Shown one piece after another: positions 32,410 through 41,424 of a stretch of DNA of 64,000 nucleotides; positions within the stretch are counted from its first letter, which is position 1; each line of letters opens with the position of its first letter. Made by a program: the position numbers and the translations under genes. Location of the stretch: contig DASZNC010000075.1 in assembly GCA_035551615.1 (NCBI GenBank), forward strand, positions 1 through 64,000, in the 5' to 3' direction. The notes beneath the pieces are model-generated. The model saw only the letters and a program-made list of their open reading frames with translations, searched no databases and had not been told where the DNA came from. Source of the DNA: JAKCDU01 sp035551615. Lineage in GTDB: Bacteria > Actinomycetota > Acidimicrobiia > Acidimicrobiales > Palsa-688.

Positions 32410-33209
32410 TCCGAAGCACTGTGATGATAAGCAGACTGAAGCCCCACGCGACCGCCTTGAGGGCCACCGGTCAACTCGGCTACGTACACATGGTTTCCCA
32501 GGAAGCCACTGCTGATGCCGGGAAGCTGCACGGTCTTGAGGGAGACCGAGGAGTCCTTGTACAGAAGCTTTCCCGCCTCCACGTAAATAGTTTCCCCAGG
32601 AGCAAGAGTCTTTTGAACCACATCTCCCGAACCGTGGATGAGAACGATTCCGGAGGCCCCGTTGGCGGTGAATTGATCCAGGTACATCCCATTTCCACCG
32701 TGGACCATGTTGGCTAGGCCCTTGATACGCACGAACTGGTAATCCACGGTGTGTGATGCGAGGAGGAAGGCGTGCTCGCGTACGTCAAGCTCGGTGTGCT
32801 CGTGAATAGGCATCACCACCAGTTCACCGGGTGCGTCCCGGGAGAAGGAGATGAACCCGGGACCCGAGGCTGAGAGAACGGAATAGGGCATCCCGTGGGC
32901 CCGCCTCTTGCCATTCAGCGGCTTCTTGGTGAGCCGGACCTGAGCGTCCTTGGCCATGATGGTGTGCTGCTCGAAATAGACCGAGTCGTCAGGGTGCAGA
33001 TTGATCTCCACCATCGGGACATACTTTCCCTCGATCTGAAGAGTCGAGTTGGAGAAGGTGAACTCCTCCATGTCCCGCAGCTTGGGTGCCTCACGGAAAC
33101 CGGAGTCACTGACCCTATCCTCGCTGTTCAGCGGCGCCCCGCAAACAGCGCATTGAGACAACTCCTGCGGATTATTTGCGTGACACCAAGAACAGAGAAG
33201 CATCTCCAT
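32406..33209 (-). CDS. AIM24-family protein with N-terminal zinc ribbon (first of pair)
   Basis: A 267-residue protein with an N-terminal zinc ribbon (CSWC and CAVC; C6, C9, C20, C23) and an AIM24-type beta-sandwich: EGKYVPMVEINLHPDDSVYF, then GPGFISFSRDAPGELVVMP and GASGIVLIHGSGDVVQKTLAPGET. Start ATG 33209 is supported by AAGGAGGGG directly upstream on the minus strand; the frame is open further but without a ribosome site. Its stop overlaps the start of the second AIM24 gene. It is a paralogue of that gene, so the pair arose by duplication and probably forms a hetero-oligomer; this is inference. Confidence 0.82.
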   Translation of the reverse strand: MEMLLCSWCHANNPQELSQCAVCGAPLNSEDRVSDSGFREAPKLRDMEEFTFSNSTLQIEGKYVPMVEINLHPDDSVYFEQHTIMAKDAQVRLTKKPLNGKRRAHGMPYSVLSASGPGFISFSRDAPGELVVMPIHEHTELDVREHAFLLASHTVDYQFVRIKGLANMVHGGNGMYLDQFTANGASGIVLIHGSGDVVQKTLAPGETIYVEAGKLLYKDSSVSLKTVQLPGISSGFLGNHVYVAELTGGPQGGRVGLQSAYHHSASE

Positions 33210-33244
33210 GAATTCCCCCTCCTTACCCTTACAACGGATACTAA

Positions 33245-33826
33245 CAAGAGGAATGGCAGTGGCCAGACCTCCGCACCAACCGGTCTGCCACATCGGGGCA
33301 CCAGCCTGCGATCTCCCCCGACGGCCCTCTCCCACTGCTTGATCCAGTTGATGGTGAGGGCTTTGATCTCCTCGACACACCCGGCCGTGGCACCCAGCCC
33401 GACCGCCTCGAGCGGCTCTACAACGAACATTCCGGTGAGGGCGGAGCAGAAGAGGAGAAGCTGGGCCTCGATCCGAACGATCCTGCCGACCAGGAGAAGA
33501 TCGAGGAGTGGTACAACGAGACCGGCGGCAAAGCCGAGCTTGGGCAGTTGCTCACCGTTTGCAACAAGCGTGACAAACACGGTGGCACCTACAAAGTCGG
33601 CGAAGACCCCCCGTACCAGATGTTCCACGACAGTCACGGTGCGGGCCACGGGTCCAACTCAGACCTGAGCGTTACCGCCTTCAAGATCGAGGTAGACGGA
33701 GAGCTCCGCGTCGTCGGCGTCGGCCACCACACCGGCCCCGCGTCCTACAAGGCGATCTTTCCGTTCTCGACCGATCCCGCCGTCCGGACTTTCAGCGCCT
33801 CCCCGGACATCACCCACCAGCTGTAG
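33245..33826 (+). pseudogene. 5'-truncated gene fragment of unknown family
   Basis: The plus frame is open from 33245 (after TAA at 33242) to TAG at 33824-33826, 193 codons with coding-like composition, but the only start codon is TTG 33548, deep inside. The C-terminal part reads well (LLTVCNKRDKHGGTYKVGED, then ELRVVGVGHHTGPASYKAIF) and the upstream part has an acidic, helical run with EEEKLGLDPNDPADQEKIEE. So the gene seems to have lost its 5' end where the AIM24 operon promoter now lies. An ATG at 33253 in another frame stops at once at 33340. I do not know the family. Confidence 0.65.
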
Positions 33827-33966
33827 CGCCGTACCACTTCCGGGCCCGGCCTGCAGCCAGCGGGAAGTCCCGCACCATTCGAGCGGTTGCGCCTTTGGTC
33901 GCCAGTCCGTATCGTTCGGGGGGCAGCGACTCACAAGGCTCTCCAAGTGGCGAGGGGGATTGCAAA

Positions 33967-36000
33967 ATGGGGCTATCGAAGACCCGTCTGGCGGCGTGCG
34001 GGAGCGCGGCTGCCGGTCTGACTATTGGGCTCACGTTCGGGGCGAGCGCCGCGAACGCCGTCGTTCCTCCCACCGTCTACGTCTCGCCGGCAGGAACCGG
34101 CGCCGGTGCCGACACCAGTTGTGCCACCGCTGCTTACTCGACCATTGATGCCGCAGTGACAGCTGAAATCAGCGGGGGAACCATTGAGGTCTGCCCGGGC
34201 ACGTACTCGGAGTCAGTGGACCTGGCTGGCAAGTCGCTCACCATCAACGGAGCCAACGGTGGCGCTGCGGTCGTCGACGCCATCGCGAAGGTCAACGGCA
34301 TCGTGGTCGGTGGTGCCGCCGAGGCCGGGTCGGTCATCGAGAACCTGACCGTCGAGAACGCCCTTCGGGAGGGCATCGCTGTCGGTGGTACGAGCAACAT
34401 CACCCTGCTCGATAACACCGTCACCCAGAACGACCAGATGTGCCAGCCGCAGCTCACCGAAGACGATTGCGGAGAAAGCATCGACCTGGAGAACGTGATC
34501 AACTCCGTGGTCAACGGCAACACCGTCTCCAAGGGCACCGGCGGCATCCTGATCTCTGACGGCATCCCACCAGGGAGCACCGGCGCCCAGGCCTTCGGTG
34601 GGGCGACCAAGTACTACGGGCCCACCTCGGGCAACACCATTGAGAACAACAACGTCACGAACAACGTCTGGGACTGCGGTATCACCATGCCGGGCCACAA
34701 CTCCGACGCAGTGGTCAATGGCGTGGCGGCACCCGCTGTCGGCGGCGTGTTCGACAACACCATCAAGGACAACGTGGTGCAGGGCAACGGCACCTCGGGC
34801 GGCGGAGGCTCGGGCATCTTGATGGCCGGTCCCTTCCCGGGCACCGGGGTGTACAACAACACGATCACGGGCAACACCGTGTCGGGTAACGGCCAGGGCG
34901 GGATCGTCCTGCACAGCCACGCCCCCGGCGAGGATCTCAACGGCAACACGATCACCGGAAACACCATCGGCATCAACGCCGTCGGCGAGACCGGCACTGG
35001 CGTCGGTGTCTTCACCACTCAGACCACGGCCGGTGATCCGGACGCCGGTGACCCCTCCACGACCGGCATCGAGATCTTCGCCCCGGCCGTACCCGTCACC
35101 GGTACGACCATCCAGAACAACACCATCTCCGACAACCACTACGGGATCTGGGCGTACAACTCGGCCATCAGCGGCATCAGCAAGAACACCTTCAAGACAG
35201 TGGCCGTGCCCACCTACTTCCCGCCGCTGATCGACACGGGCTACAGCCTCGTGACCAACACGGGCAATGTGGGCAGCTACGACAATCCCAACTGGGGCAA
35301 CGCGGTCGGTGACACCGGGGGATCAGCCGTGGTGGGCATTGCCGACACCCCCGATGCCGGCGGCTACTGGGTCACCACCGCCAACGGCGGGGTGTTCAGC
35401 TTCGGTGACGCCGCCTTCTACGGCTCGACCGGTGGCATCAAGCTGGCGCAGCCCGTGGTGGGCATCACCGCCACCCCCGACGGCCACGGGTACTGGTTGG
35501 TCGCCGCCGACGGCGGCGTATTCAGTTATGGCGACGCCAAGTTCTACGGCTCGACCGGCGCAGTGAAGCTGACCCAGCCGGTCGTCGGTATCGCCACCAC
35601 GCCCGACGGCGGCGGCTACTGGCTGACGGCCAAAGACGGCGGCGTGTTCAGCTTCGGTGACGCCAAGTTCCACGGCTCGACCGGTGGCGTCAAGCTCAAC
35701 CAGCCGGTGGTCGGTGTCGCCCCCAGCAGCACCGGTAACGGATATTGGCTGGTGGCCTCCGACGGCGGCGTCTTCGCCTTCGGTGACGCCAAGTTCCACG
35801 GCTCGACCGGCGGTGTCAAGCTGGCCCAGCCAGTGGTCGGCATGCAGGCCACGCTGTCGAACGGCGGCTACTGGCTGGTGGCGGCCGACGGCGGCGTCTT
35901 CAACTACGGCGACGCCCCCTTCGCTGGCTCCGGGGGCGGCAACCACCTGGGCACCCCTGTTGTGGGGATTGCGGTGGGCGCCCCATACATCGCCGGGTAA
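33967..36000 (+). CDS. Secreted parallel beta-helix protein with five GYW/DGGVF repeats
   Basis: A 677-residue exported protein. Residues 1-31 are a signal peptide (ending ASAANA). Residues about 35-440 form a right-handed parallel beta-helix (PbH1 repeats), with stacked Asn ladders such as NTIENNNVTNNVWDCG and NTITGNTVSGNGQGGIVL, the fold of pectate lyases and NosD. From about 470 to the end are five copies of a repeat of about 42 residues, GYWLVAxDGGVFxFGDAxFHGSTGG. Start ATG 33967 with GAGGGGG upstream. It probably binds polysaccharide or surface; no catalytic residues can be assigned. Two proteins in the window share the repeat module. Confidence 0.9.
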   Translation: MGLSKTRLAACGSAAAGLTIGLTFGASAANAVVPPTVYVSPAGTGAGADTSCATAAYSTIDAAVTAEISGGTIEVCPGTYSESVDLAGKSLTINGANGGAAVVDAIAKVNGIVVGGAAEAGSVIENLTVENALREGIAVGGTSNITLLDNTVTQNDQMCQPQLTEDDCGESIDLENVINSVVNGNTVSKGTGGILISDGIPPGSTGAQAFGGATKYYGPTSGNTIENNNVTNNVWDCGITMPGHNSDAVVNGVAAPAVGGVFDNTIKDNVVQGNGTSGGGGSGILMAGPFPGTGVYNNTITGNTVSGNGQGGIVLHSHAPGEDLNGNTITGNTIGINAVGETGTGVGVFTTQTTAGDPDAGDPSTTGIEIFAPAVPVTGTTIQNNTISDNHYGIWAYNSAISGISKNTFKTVAVPTYFPPLIDTGYSLVTNTGNVGSYDNPNWGNAVGDTGGSAVVGIADTPDAGGYWVTTANGGVFSFGDAAFYGSTGGIKLAQPVVGITATPDGHGYWLVAADGGVFSYGDAKFYGSTGAVKLTQPVVGIATTPDGGGYWLTAKDGGVFSFGDAKFHGSTGGVKLNQPVVGVAPSSTGNGYWLVASDGGVFAFGDAKFHGSTGGVKLAQPVVGMQATLSNGGYWLVAADGGVFNYGDAPFAGSGGGNHLGTPVVGIAVGAPYIAG

Positions 36001-36127
36001 CCCCGCCCGCTCCGCCGCAGAGAACCTGGACCGTTGTAACCGGCCGCTAGGGGTTGGGGACCGAGTCAGGGCGGGGGACCGACCGACGCCATGACGTCCC
36101 CCCGATGTTGACGCACACTTAGCTCAG

Positions 36128-36682
36128 ATGGGGGACCAGTCCCTCCGTGTCCGTGATAATGCTGTCGTGACGGGAGTGGACCCGGTGCTCCAGCGAATCG
36201 CCGACGCTGTCGGCATGGCCCACCAGGGGGATGCGCCGGCCGCCCGCAGGGTACTTGGCGAGACATGGGACGAGGTCAACTGCGGTGACCGAGACCCCCT
36301 CTACCGATGTGCCATCGCGCACGCGATGGCCGATCTACAAGCCGAGCCCGAAGAGGAACTGGTGTGGGACCTCCGGGCGCTGGAAGCCGCCCGGCTCCTG
36401 ACTGACGAGCGGACCTCGGGCGCCGGCATGATTGGAGCAGCTCAGCTGTTTCCGTCGTTGCACCTGAACTTGGCCGACGTATATCGACGTCTGGGCCTGT
36501 CCGAGCCAGCCCGCGATCATGTCCGGTTGGGCCTTGAGACTGCTGGCGCGCTCGCTGAGAATGGCTACGGTCGAATGATCCGCGACGGTCTCAGCCGAGT
36601 CGAAGCCCGGCTCGACAACCCCTCGTCCGGCCAATGCCGAGACCGACCCGCCCAGGCCGCCATTCAGATGCCCGGCGGCTGA
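36128..36682 (+). CDS. Hypothetical protein with TPR-like helical repeat
   Basis: A protein of up to 184 residues, ATG 36128, with GTG 36167 giving a shorter product that fits the conserved part better. It has the order DPVLQRIADAVGMAHQGD, then YRCAIAHAMADLQAEPEEEL and LFPSLHLNLADVYRRLGLSE, helical pairs like those of tetratricopeptide repeats. Similar small proteins are common in actinobacteria; none that I know has a defined function. It is cytosolic and follows the beta-helix gene by 127 bases. Confidence 0.65.
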   Translation: MGDQSLRVRDNAVVTGVDPVLQRIADAVGMAHQGDAPAARRVLGETWDEVNCGDRDPLYRCAIAHAMADLQAEPEEELVWDLRALEAARLLTDERTSGAGMIGAAQLFPSLHLNLADVYRRLGLSEPARDHVRLGLETAGALAENGYGRMIRDGLSRVEARLDNPSSGQCRDRPAQAAIQMPGG

Positions 36683-36796
36683 CAGGCGGGGCCACCAGTA
36701 AGTAGTGCGCCCATCGATACGGCTGGTTGCTAGTTGCGTATGGCAGCCGGACAAGTTGGCTCCATGCGAGAACACCGCGAGTTGAGCCATGATCAG

Positions 36797-36901
36797 ACGT
36801 CCACCTCCGGTGGAGCCGTAGAAGGGGGCGTCGAACTTTTACACTCCTCCGCCGGCGGCTACCAACCAGTAGCCCGCCCGGTTGTTCGGTGCCACCAGGT
36901 T
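36797..36901 (-). pseudogene. Relic of one GYW/DGGVF repeat, with a stop codon inside
   Basis: On the minus strand the spacer reads LVAPNNRAGYWLVAAGGGV, then TAA, then KFDAPFYGSTGGGRL. This is one unit of the repeat seen in the genes at 18581 and 33967, with DGGVF changed to GGGV-stop. Neither a signal peptide nor further units are near, so it is a leftover of a third repeat protein. The stop is at about 36838-36840. Confidence 0.85.
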
Positions 36902-36977
36902 CGATCAGAGGGTGCCGTCGATACGTCGGCACAGTGGGTATAGGAATGAGCAGACGGCGGATGGAGCGAGGCTGGCG

Positions 36978-37406
36978 GTGTGTAAGAGAGTCGAGCGACA
37001 GCTCGCCTGTCGATATGAATCGGTCCCTCAGGCCCGGCGGGTTGTTGCGGAGACTCTCGATGAGTGGGGCGCAGTCGGGGACGACCCTGCTCGAAGACTG
37101 GTCGACGATGTGCTGTTGGTGGCGACGGAACTGATCGCCAACGCCGTGCGGGCCTGCTACAAGAGGATCGTCTTGGTGCTTGAGGTTCATCGGGAATGGG
37201 TCGAAGTCGCGGTCAGCGATGACTCCCCGTACCCGGCCGTCGAACGCCACGTTGAGCCAGACGCGACCGGTGGCAGAGGTGTGGCAATCGTGGCGGCGCT
37301 AAGTAACCAGTGGGGTCAAACTTCGTTCGACGGCTCGAGCAAGGTCGTCTGGAGCCGGCTCCACCTTCCACACGGATCGGTCATCGCTGCGGGCTGCCAC
37401 CTCTGA
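36978..37406 (+). CDS. Anti-sigma-factor-type ATP-binding protein (RsbW/HATPase_c)
   Basis: A protein of about 142 residues with the GHKL ATPase pattern of RsbW-type regulators: the N box ELIANAV (Glu and Asn for Mg-ATP), G1 box SDDSP, and G2 GRGVAIV, with Trp-x-x-L at the end. Such proteins bind a sigma factor or phosphorylate an STAS antagonist. The start is uncertain: GTG 36978 gives a compact domain; the frame is open further upstream. It is followed on the same strand, 245 bases on, by a GAF-PP2C phosphatase, the usual counterpart. No STAS partner is adjacent; one is encoded at 63480. Confidence 0.8.
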   Translation: MCKRVERQLACRYESVPQARRVVAETLDEWGAVGDDPARRLVDDVLLVATELIANAVRACYKRIVLVLEVHREWVEVAVSDDSPYPAVERHVEPDATGGRGVAIVAALSNQWGQTSFDGSSKVVWSRLHLPHGSVIAAGCHL

Positions 37407-37651
37407 ACTGTCGCCGATCCGCTGTCAGGCACCCGGATTCCCACGACTGGGGGCACGATCGGGGCAGCCGGTGCCGTTCAGCTGGTGGGGACGATCCAGT
37501 CGGAGCTCTGCCGGAAGCTGCGGGATTGACGCCTACTCGTAGACCTTCTGACATCGGTCCCAGTTCGTTGCTTCACGATTCGGGCTGTCCGCCTCCCATC
37601 TGGGGTGTCACAGTCTGTGGTCCCCTTAGTTGATCTAACTATGTAACCGGG

Positions 37652-38896
37652 GTGGATAGTCGTAGTGTCTGGGTCATGGTCGGCGATGTCGTTCCTCCGG
37701 ATTCGGAGACCGGGGCCTACCTAGCTCGCTTGGAAGCTCTGACCGACACGGCGCTGTCAGGTCTCGATCTCGAGACCTTTCTGCGGGAACTCCTGGAACG
37801 GGTACGGCAGATTCTGAGAGCGGATACCGCCGCCGTACTGCTCTTGGACGAGAGCAACCGCACATTGGTGGCGACCGCCGCGCAAGGGATCGAGGAAGAG
37901 GTGCGCCAAGGCGTCAAAGTCCCGGTCGGTATCGGTTTTGCTGGAAGCATCGCCGCTCAACGCTCTCCAGTGGTGCTTGAGCGGGTGGACGCCACCACGG
38001 TCGCCAATCCGATCCTGTGGGAGAAGGGCATCAAGGTGATGCTCGGCGTGCCGCTCCTGGCCGGCGCTCGGCTTCTAGGCGTGTTACATGTAGGTCGGCT
38101 CGACTCGAGGCCGTTCAGCGCGCCAGATGTTCAGATGCTGCAGATAGTCGCGGAACGGATAGCCGCCGCGATACAGACGGCCCGCCTGGCCGCCGAGCAG
38201 TCGGCGGCCAATCTGCTGGAACGAAGTCTGCTTCCCGACTCGATGCCAGACTGCGAGGGCATCGAGTTCGCCACCAGGTACATGACGCCCGAGGACCGCT
38301 CCGTCGGCGGGGATTGGTACGACGGGTTTGTGACATCCGCCGGCAAGTTGTGGGTCGTGGTCGGAGACGTCGCTGGGAGAGGATTGTCGGCCGCAGTGAT
38401 CATGGGCCGGATCAAAAGCACCCTGCGCGCCTACGCCCTGCTTGACCTCCCCCCTGGCGAGGTGCTCGCCCTCACCTCGACGAAAATCGCCCACTTCGAG
38501 ACCGAGGCCATGGCCACCGCCATATGCGCGGTCAGCGAACCGCCGTACCGGGAGTTTCGGGTGGCCAGTGCCGGGCATCCCCCGCCCGTCGTGACGAAAG
38601 TGTCTACCAGCCCGCAGTTCCTCGAACTGCATGTGAATAGTCCGCTCGGCATACCCCAGGTCGGAGAGTCAATCTCTACCCCCGTGGTCCTAGGTGACGG
38701 GGACGCACTGGTGCTCTACACCGACGGGTTAGTCGAAAGAAGAGGCGAACACCTCGGACTCGGACTCGAGCGCCTCCGGGCTATGGCCGTGGCCGAACCC
38801 GCCGAAGCACTGTGTCAGCGGATCGTGAGCGGCACCTTCGGCTCATCCAGCCCGCCCGACGACGTCGCCATCGTGGTCATCCGTCGCACCGGCTGA
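37652..38896 (+). CDS. RsbU-like PP2C phosphatase with GAF sensor domain
   Basis: A 414-residue signalling phosphatase. Residues about 30-185 form a GAF domain (LLDESNRTLVATAAQGIEEE, VMLGVPLLAGARLLGVLHVG). Residues about 200-410 are a PP2C/SpoIIE phosphatase: VGGDWYD, VVGDVAGRG, LYTDGLVERR and PPDDVAIVVI, which hold the two metal ions. It should dephosphorylate an STAS anti-anti-sigma factor after sensing a small molecule or redox state. GTG 37652 is a choice without a strong ribosome site; ATG 37676 is an alternative. The adjacent RsbW-like gene suggests a stress sigma-factor switch. Confidence 0.9.
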   Translation: MDSRSVWVMVGDVVPPDSETGAYLARLEALTDTALSGLDLETFLRELLERVRQILRADTAAVLLLDESNRTLVATAAQGIEEEVRQGVKVPVGIGFAGSIAAQRSPVVLERVDATTVANPILWEKGIKVMLGVPLLAGARLLGVLHVGRLDSRPFSAPDVQMLQIVAERIAAAIQTARLAAEQSAANLLERSLLPDSMPDCEGIEFATRYMTPEDRSVGGDWYDGFVTSAGKLWVVVGDVAGRGLSAAVIMGRIKSTLRAYALLDLPPGEVLALTSTKIAHFETEAMATAICAVSEPPYREFRVASAGHPPPVVTKVSTSPQFLELHVNSPLGIPQVGESISTPVVLGDGDALVLYTDGLVERRGEHLGLGLERLRAMAVAEPAEALCQRIVSGTFGSSSPPDDVAIVVIRRTG

Positions 38897-39122
38897 AGCC
38901 ACACGGCTACAGCGTGGCGGAGCCCTTTCCGGCTCGGTGGCCGTCAGATGCCGACCGCTAGCACGACCACGGCCCACAAACTCTTGCCATCGCCGGGACC
39001 TGATTGACTCCCCACCCGCAGCCCAGCGCGTCCACCAACAGCGCTGGTTCGTCGGGGTTTCGGCGACTGCGAGTAGGGGTAGAACGCGGCCGTCACGTGG
39101 ACGCCGGGGGAGGTTCCGTGGG

Positions 39123-39422
39123 ATGGAAACACCGATAGCCGTCAATCGAGCGGTGCCGCCGCGTCTGCGGGAGGCACCAATCAGGTATGCGATCAGTGCC
39201 GCCCTGCTGTTGTCGGCCTTCGTGGCCCTGCTCTGGGTGCCCAGCTACGCACATTTGACTCCGTCGTTGGGAGGCATCCCGTTCTTCTACTGGTACTCAC
39301 TGCTTTGGCTGCTCATCAACGCCGTCTGCCAGGCCGTCGCCTACGAGCTGCTGGTCGCCGGGCCGCGCCGGCGGCGACGCCGAGCTGACCACGGAGTCGG
39401 TGCTGCAGGGGTCCGGCCATGA
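39123..39422 (+). CDS. DUF3311 small membrane protein
   Basis: A 99-residue protein with two membrane helices, about residues 20-40 and 55-77, between which lies PSYAHLTPSLGGIPFFYWYSLLW, the signature of DUF3311. Such proteins are nearly always encoded next to a sodium:solute symporter and are thought to be an accessory subunit. Its stop overlaps the symporter start as ATGA (39419-39422). ATG 39123 with GGGGGAGG a few bases upstream. Basic Arg-rich C-terminus (RRRRRR) should stay cytosolic. Confidence 0.9.
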   Translation: METPIAVNRAVPPRLREAPIRYAISAALLLSAFVALLWVPSYAHLTPSLGGIPFFYWYSLLWLLINAVCQAVAYELLVAGPRRRRRRADHGVGAAGVRP

Positions 39423-41074
39423 AGCTCGACGGTGTGGCCCTGGGTGTTGCCATAGCCCTGTTCGTGATCGTCAGCCTCCTCGGTTTCGGCGCCGCCCGCT
39501 GGCGTCGTATAAGCAAGTTGGACACCCTCGACCAATGGGGACTGGGTGGGCGCAACTTCGGGGGCTTCGTCACCTGGTTCCTGCTGGGCGGCGACCTCTA
39601 CACCGCCTACACGCTCATCGCCGTGCCCGGCGCCATGTACGCCCTCGGTGCCGTGTCGGGCTGGTTCGCCGTTGCCTACACCATCCTGGTGTGGCCAATC
39701 GTGTTCGTGCTGATGCCGCGCCTGTGGTCGGTCGCCCACCGCCACGGGTTCGTGACCCCCGCCGACTTCGTGACCGCCCGCTTCGGGTCCCGCGCCCTGG
39801 GGCTGGCTATCGCCTTCACCGGCATTCTGGCCCTGATGCCCTACATCGCCCTGCAACTGGTCGGCATCCAGTCGGTGCTGCAAGTGATAGGAGTCAGCCG
39901 GGACCTGCCGCTCATCATCGCTTTCGTCGTGCTCGCGGCCTTCACCTACACATCCGGCTTGCGGGCTCCGGCGCTGATCGCTTTTGTAAAGGATCTCCTC
40001 ATCTATGTCACGGTCCTCGTCGCCGTCATCTACATCCCCATCCGGCTCGGCGGGTACGGCCACATTTTCTCGGCCGTCCAAGCGCACTCCAAGACAGTGG
40101 CGGCCGCGGCCAAGGCCAAGCACACCAAGTCGACGTTCGCGCTACTTCCCTCGACCAAATCGTATTGGGCCTACGCCACCTTGGCCCTGGGATCGGCCAT
40201 GGCTCTCTTCATGTACCCGCATGCCGTCACCGGCGTGCTGGCCTCCAAGGAGCGGGAGACCGTTCGGCGCAACACCATCGCCCTGCCGCTGTACTCATTG
40301 CTTCTGGCCTTCGTCGGCCTGCTCGGCTACATGGCCATCGCCGCCGGCGTCAAGACCACGAATAGCCGACTGGCCGCGCCCCTTCTGTTCCGCCAGATGT
40401 TTCCCAGCTGGTTTGCCGGGGTGGCCTACGCCGCGGTAGCCATCGGCGCTTTGGTGCCGGCCGCGATCATGTCCATTGCCGCGGCCAACCTCTTTACCCG
40501 GAACATCTACCGCGACCTGATCCGACCCCACGCCACTCCAGCCGAGGAGGCCACCGTCTCGAAGATCGCCTCGCTGGTCGTCAAGTTCGGCGCATTGGCG
40601 TTTGTGTTGGGCATGAACACCCAGAACGCCATCAACCTCCAGCTCCTCGGCGGGATCTGGATCCTGCAGACGTTCCCGGCAGTGGCAGTAGGCCTGTTCA
40701 CCCGTAGGCTCAACCGGTGGGCGTTGCTGCTCGGCTGGCTGGCCGGCATGGTGTACGGCAGCTACGAGGCCTACGGCGTCTCCTCTCCGACCGTGCACCA
40801 CTTCGCCGGATCCACGGCATCGATACCCGGAATCGGCCAGACCGGCTACATCGCCGTGACAGCCTTGGTCCTCAACCTCGCCGTGGCCATCGTTCTCACA
40901 GTCGCCCTCCGGCTGTGGCCATCGACCTTCGGTACCGACCGCACCGCCGCCGACGACTACCTCGTCGACATCGCCCCGCCCGTGCCGGCCCTCAACCTGG
41001 CCGGGACCGAGTCCACACCCGCGGCATCCTCACCGGCCGAGACCAGCCAGCCGCCTTCGCACCCTCAGCCTTGA
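39419..41074 (+). CDS. Sodium:solute symporter (SSS family)
   Basis: A 551-residue transporter with about 13 membrane helices. It matches the SSS family: WGLGGRNFGGFVTWFLLGGDLYTAYT near the N-terminus, then SGLRAPALIAFVKDLLIYV, then AIGALVPAAIMSIAAANLFTRNIYRD, a typical SSS loop. The type with a DUF3311 partner probably carries a monocarboxylate, amino acid or similar small solute together with Na+; which one I cannot tell. A disordered tail follows the last helix. Translation is coupled to DUF3311. A 7-bp hairpin (41125-41131 with 41137-41143) follows the gene. Confidence 0.93.
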   Translation: MKLDGVALGVAIALFVIVSLLGFGAARWRRISKLDTLDQWGLGGRNFGGFVTWFLLGGDLYTAYTLIAVPGAMYALGAVSGWFAVAYTILVWPIVFVLMPRLWSVAHRHGFVTPADFVTARFGSRALGLAIAFTGILALMPYIALQLVGIQSVLQVIGVSRDLPLIIAFVVLAAFTYTSGLRAPALIAFVKDLLIYVTVLVAVIYIPIRLGGYGHIFSAVQAHSKTVAAAAKAKHTKSTFALLPSTKSYWAYATLALGSAMALFMYPHAVTGVLASKERETVRRNTIALPLYSLLLAFVGLLGYMAIAAGVKTTNSRLAAPLLFRQMFPSWFAGVAYAAVAIGALVPAAIMSIAAANLFTRNIYRDLIRPHATPAEEATVSKIASLVVKFGALAFVLGMNTQNAINLQLLGGIWILQTFPAVAVGLFTRRLNRWALLLGWLAGMVYGSYEAYGVSSPTVHHFAGSTASIPGIGQTGYIAVTALVLNLAVAIVLTVALRLWPSTFGTDRTAADDYLVDIAPPVPALNLAGTESTPAASSPAETSQPPSHPQP

Positions 41075-41424
41075 CTGAAGCGTCGCCCCCCGTGGTCGGA
41101 CCTGCAGGCGTGGATTTAGAACGACCTTCGGGTCGGGGACCCGAATGTCATATCTGTGCGGAGGTCCCCGCCTGGGCTGCCGATGAGGAGTAGGGCCGCT
41201 CGCCTTCTGCCGCCACGGCGGATCAGCGTTCGCCGTCTTCTTACCCGCTGGTAGGGCGGCCAGGTCGGCGGTCATGCCGATATCCCGGGTGCGAACTGCG
41301 GATTTGCCGACGCATGCTGTCGGGCTTGCCTTAGCTGTTCAGGTCGTTCTTCTGATCGTTTCGTGCGTCGCTGGCCGGGGGTAGGGCTTGGGGAACTACC
41401 CGTGATACGAAAGGCGGATACACG
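41075..41424 (+). promoter_or_regulatory. Spacer with a hairpin and a possible alternative-sigma promoter
   Basis: Contains a TTCGGGT/ACCCGAA hairpin (41125-41143) downstream of the symporter, a likely terminator. Nearer the next gene, GTTTCG at 41358-41363 and GGGTAG at 41379-41384 are separated by 15 bp, resembling the GTTT-n-GGGTAT promoter of the sigma-B/sigma-F group. It would drive the PRC-DUF2382 gene, a type of protein often under general-stress control. This is pattern-matching only. Confidence 0.35.

Noticed and set aside
33128..33649. Minus-strand open frame upstream of the AIM24 operon
   Set aside because: The plus strand is better coding; AAGGAGGGG sets the AIM24 start at 33209.
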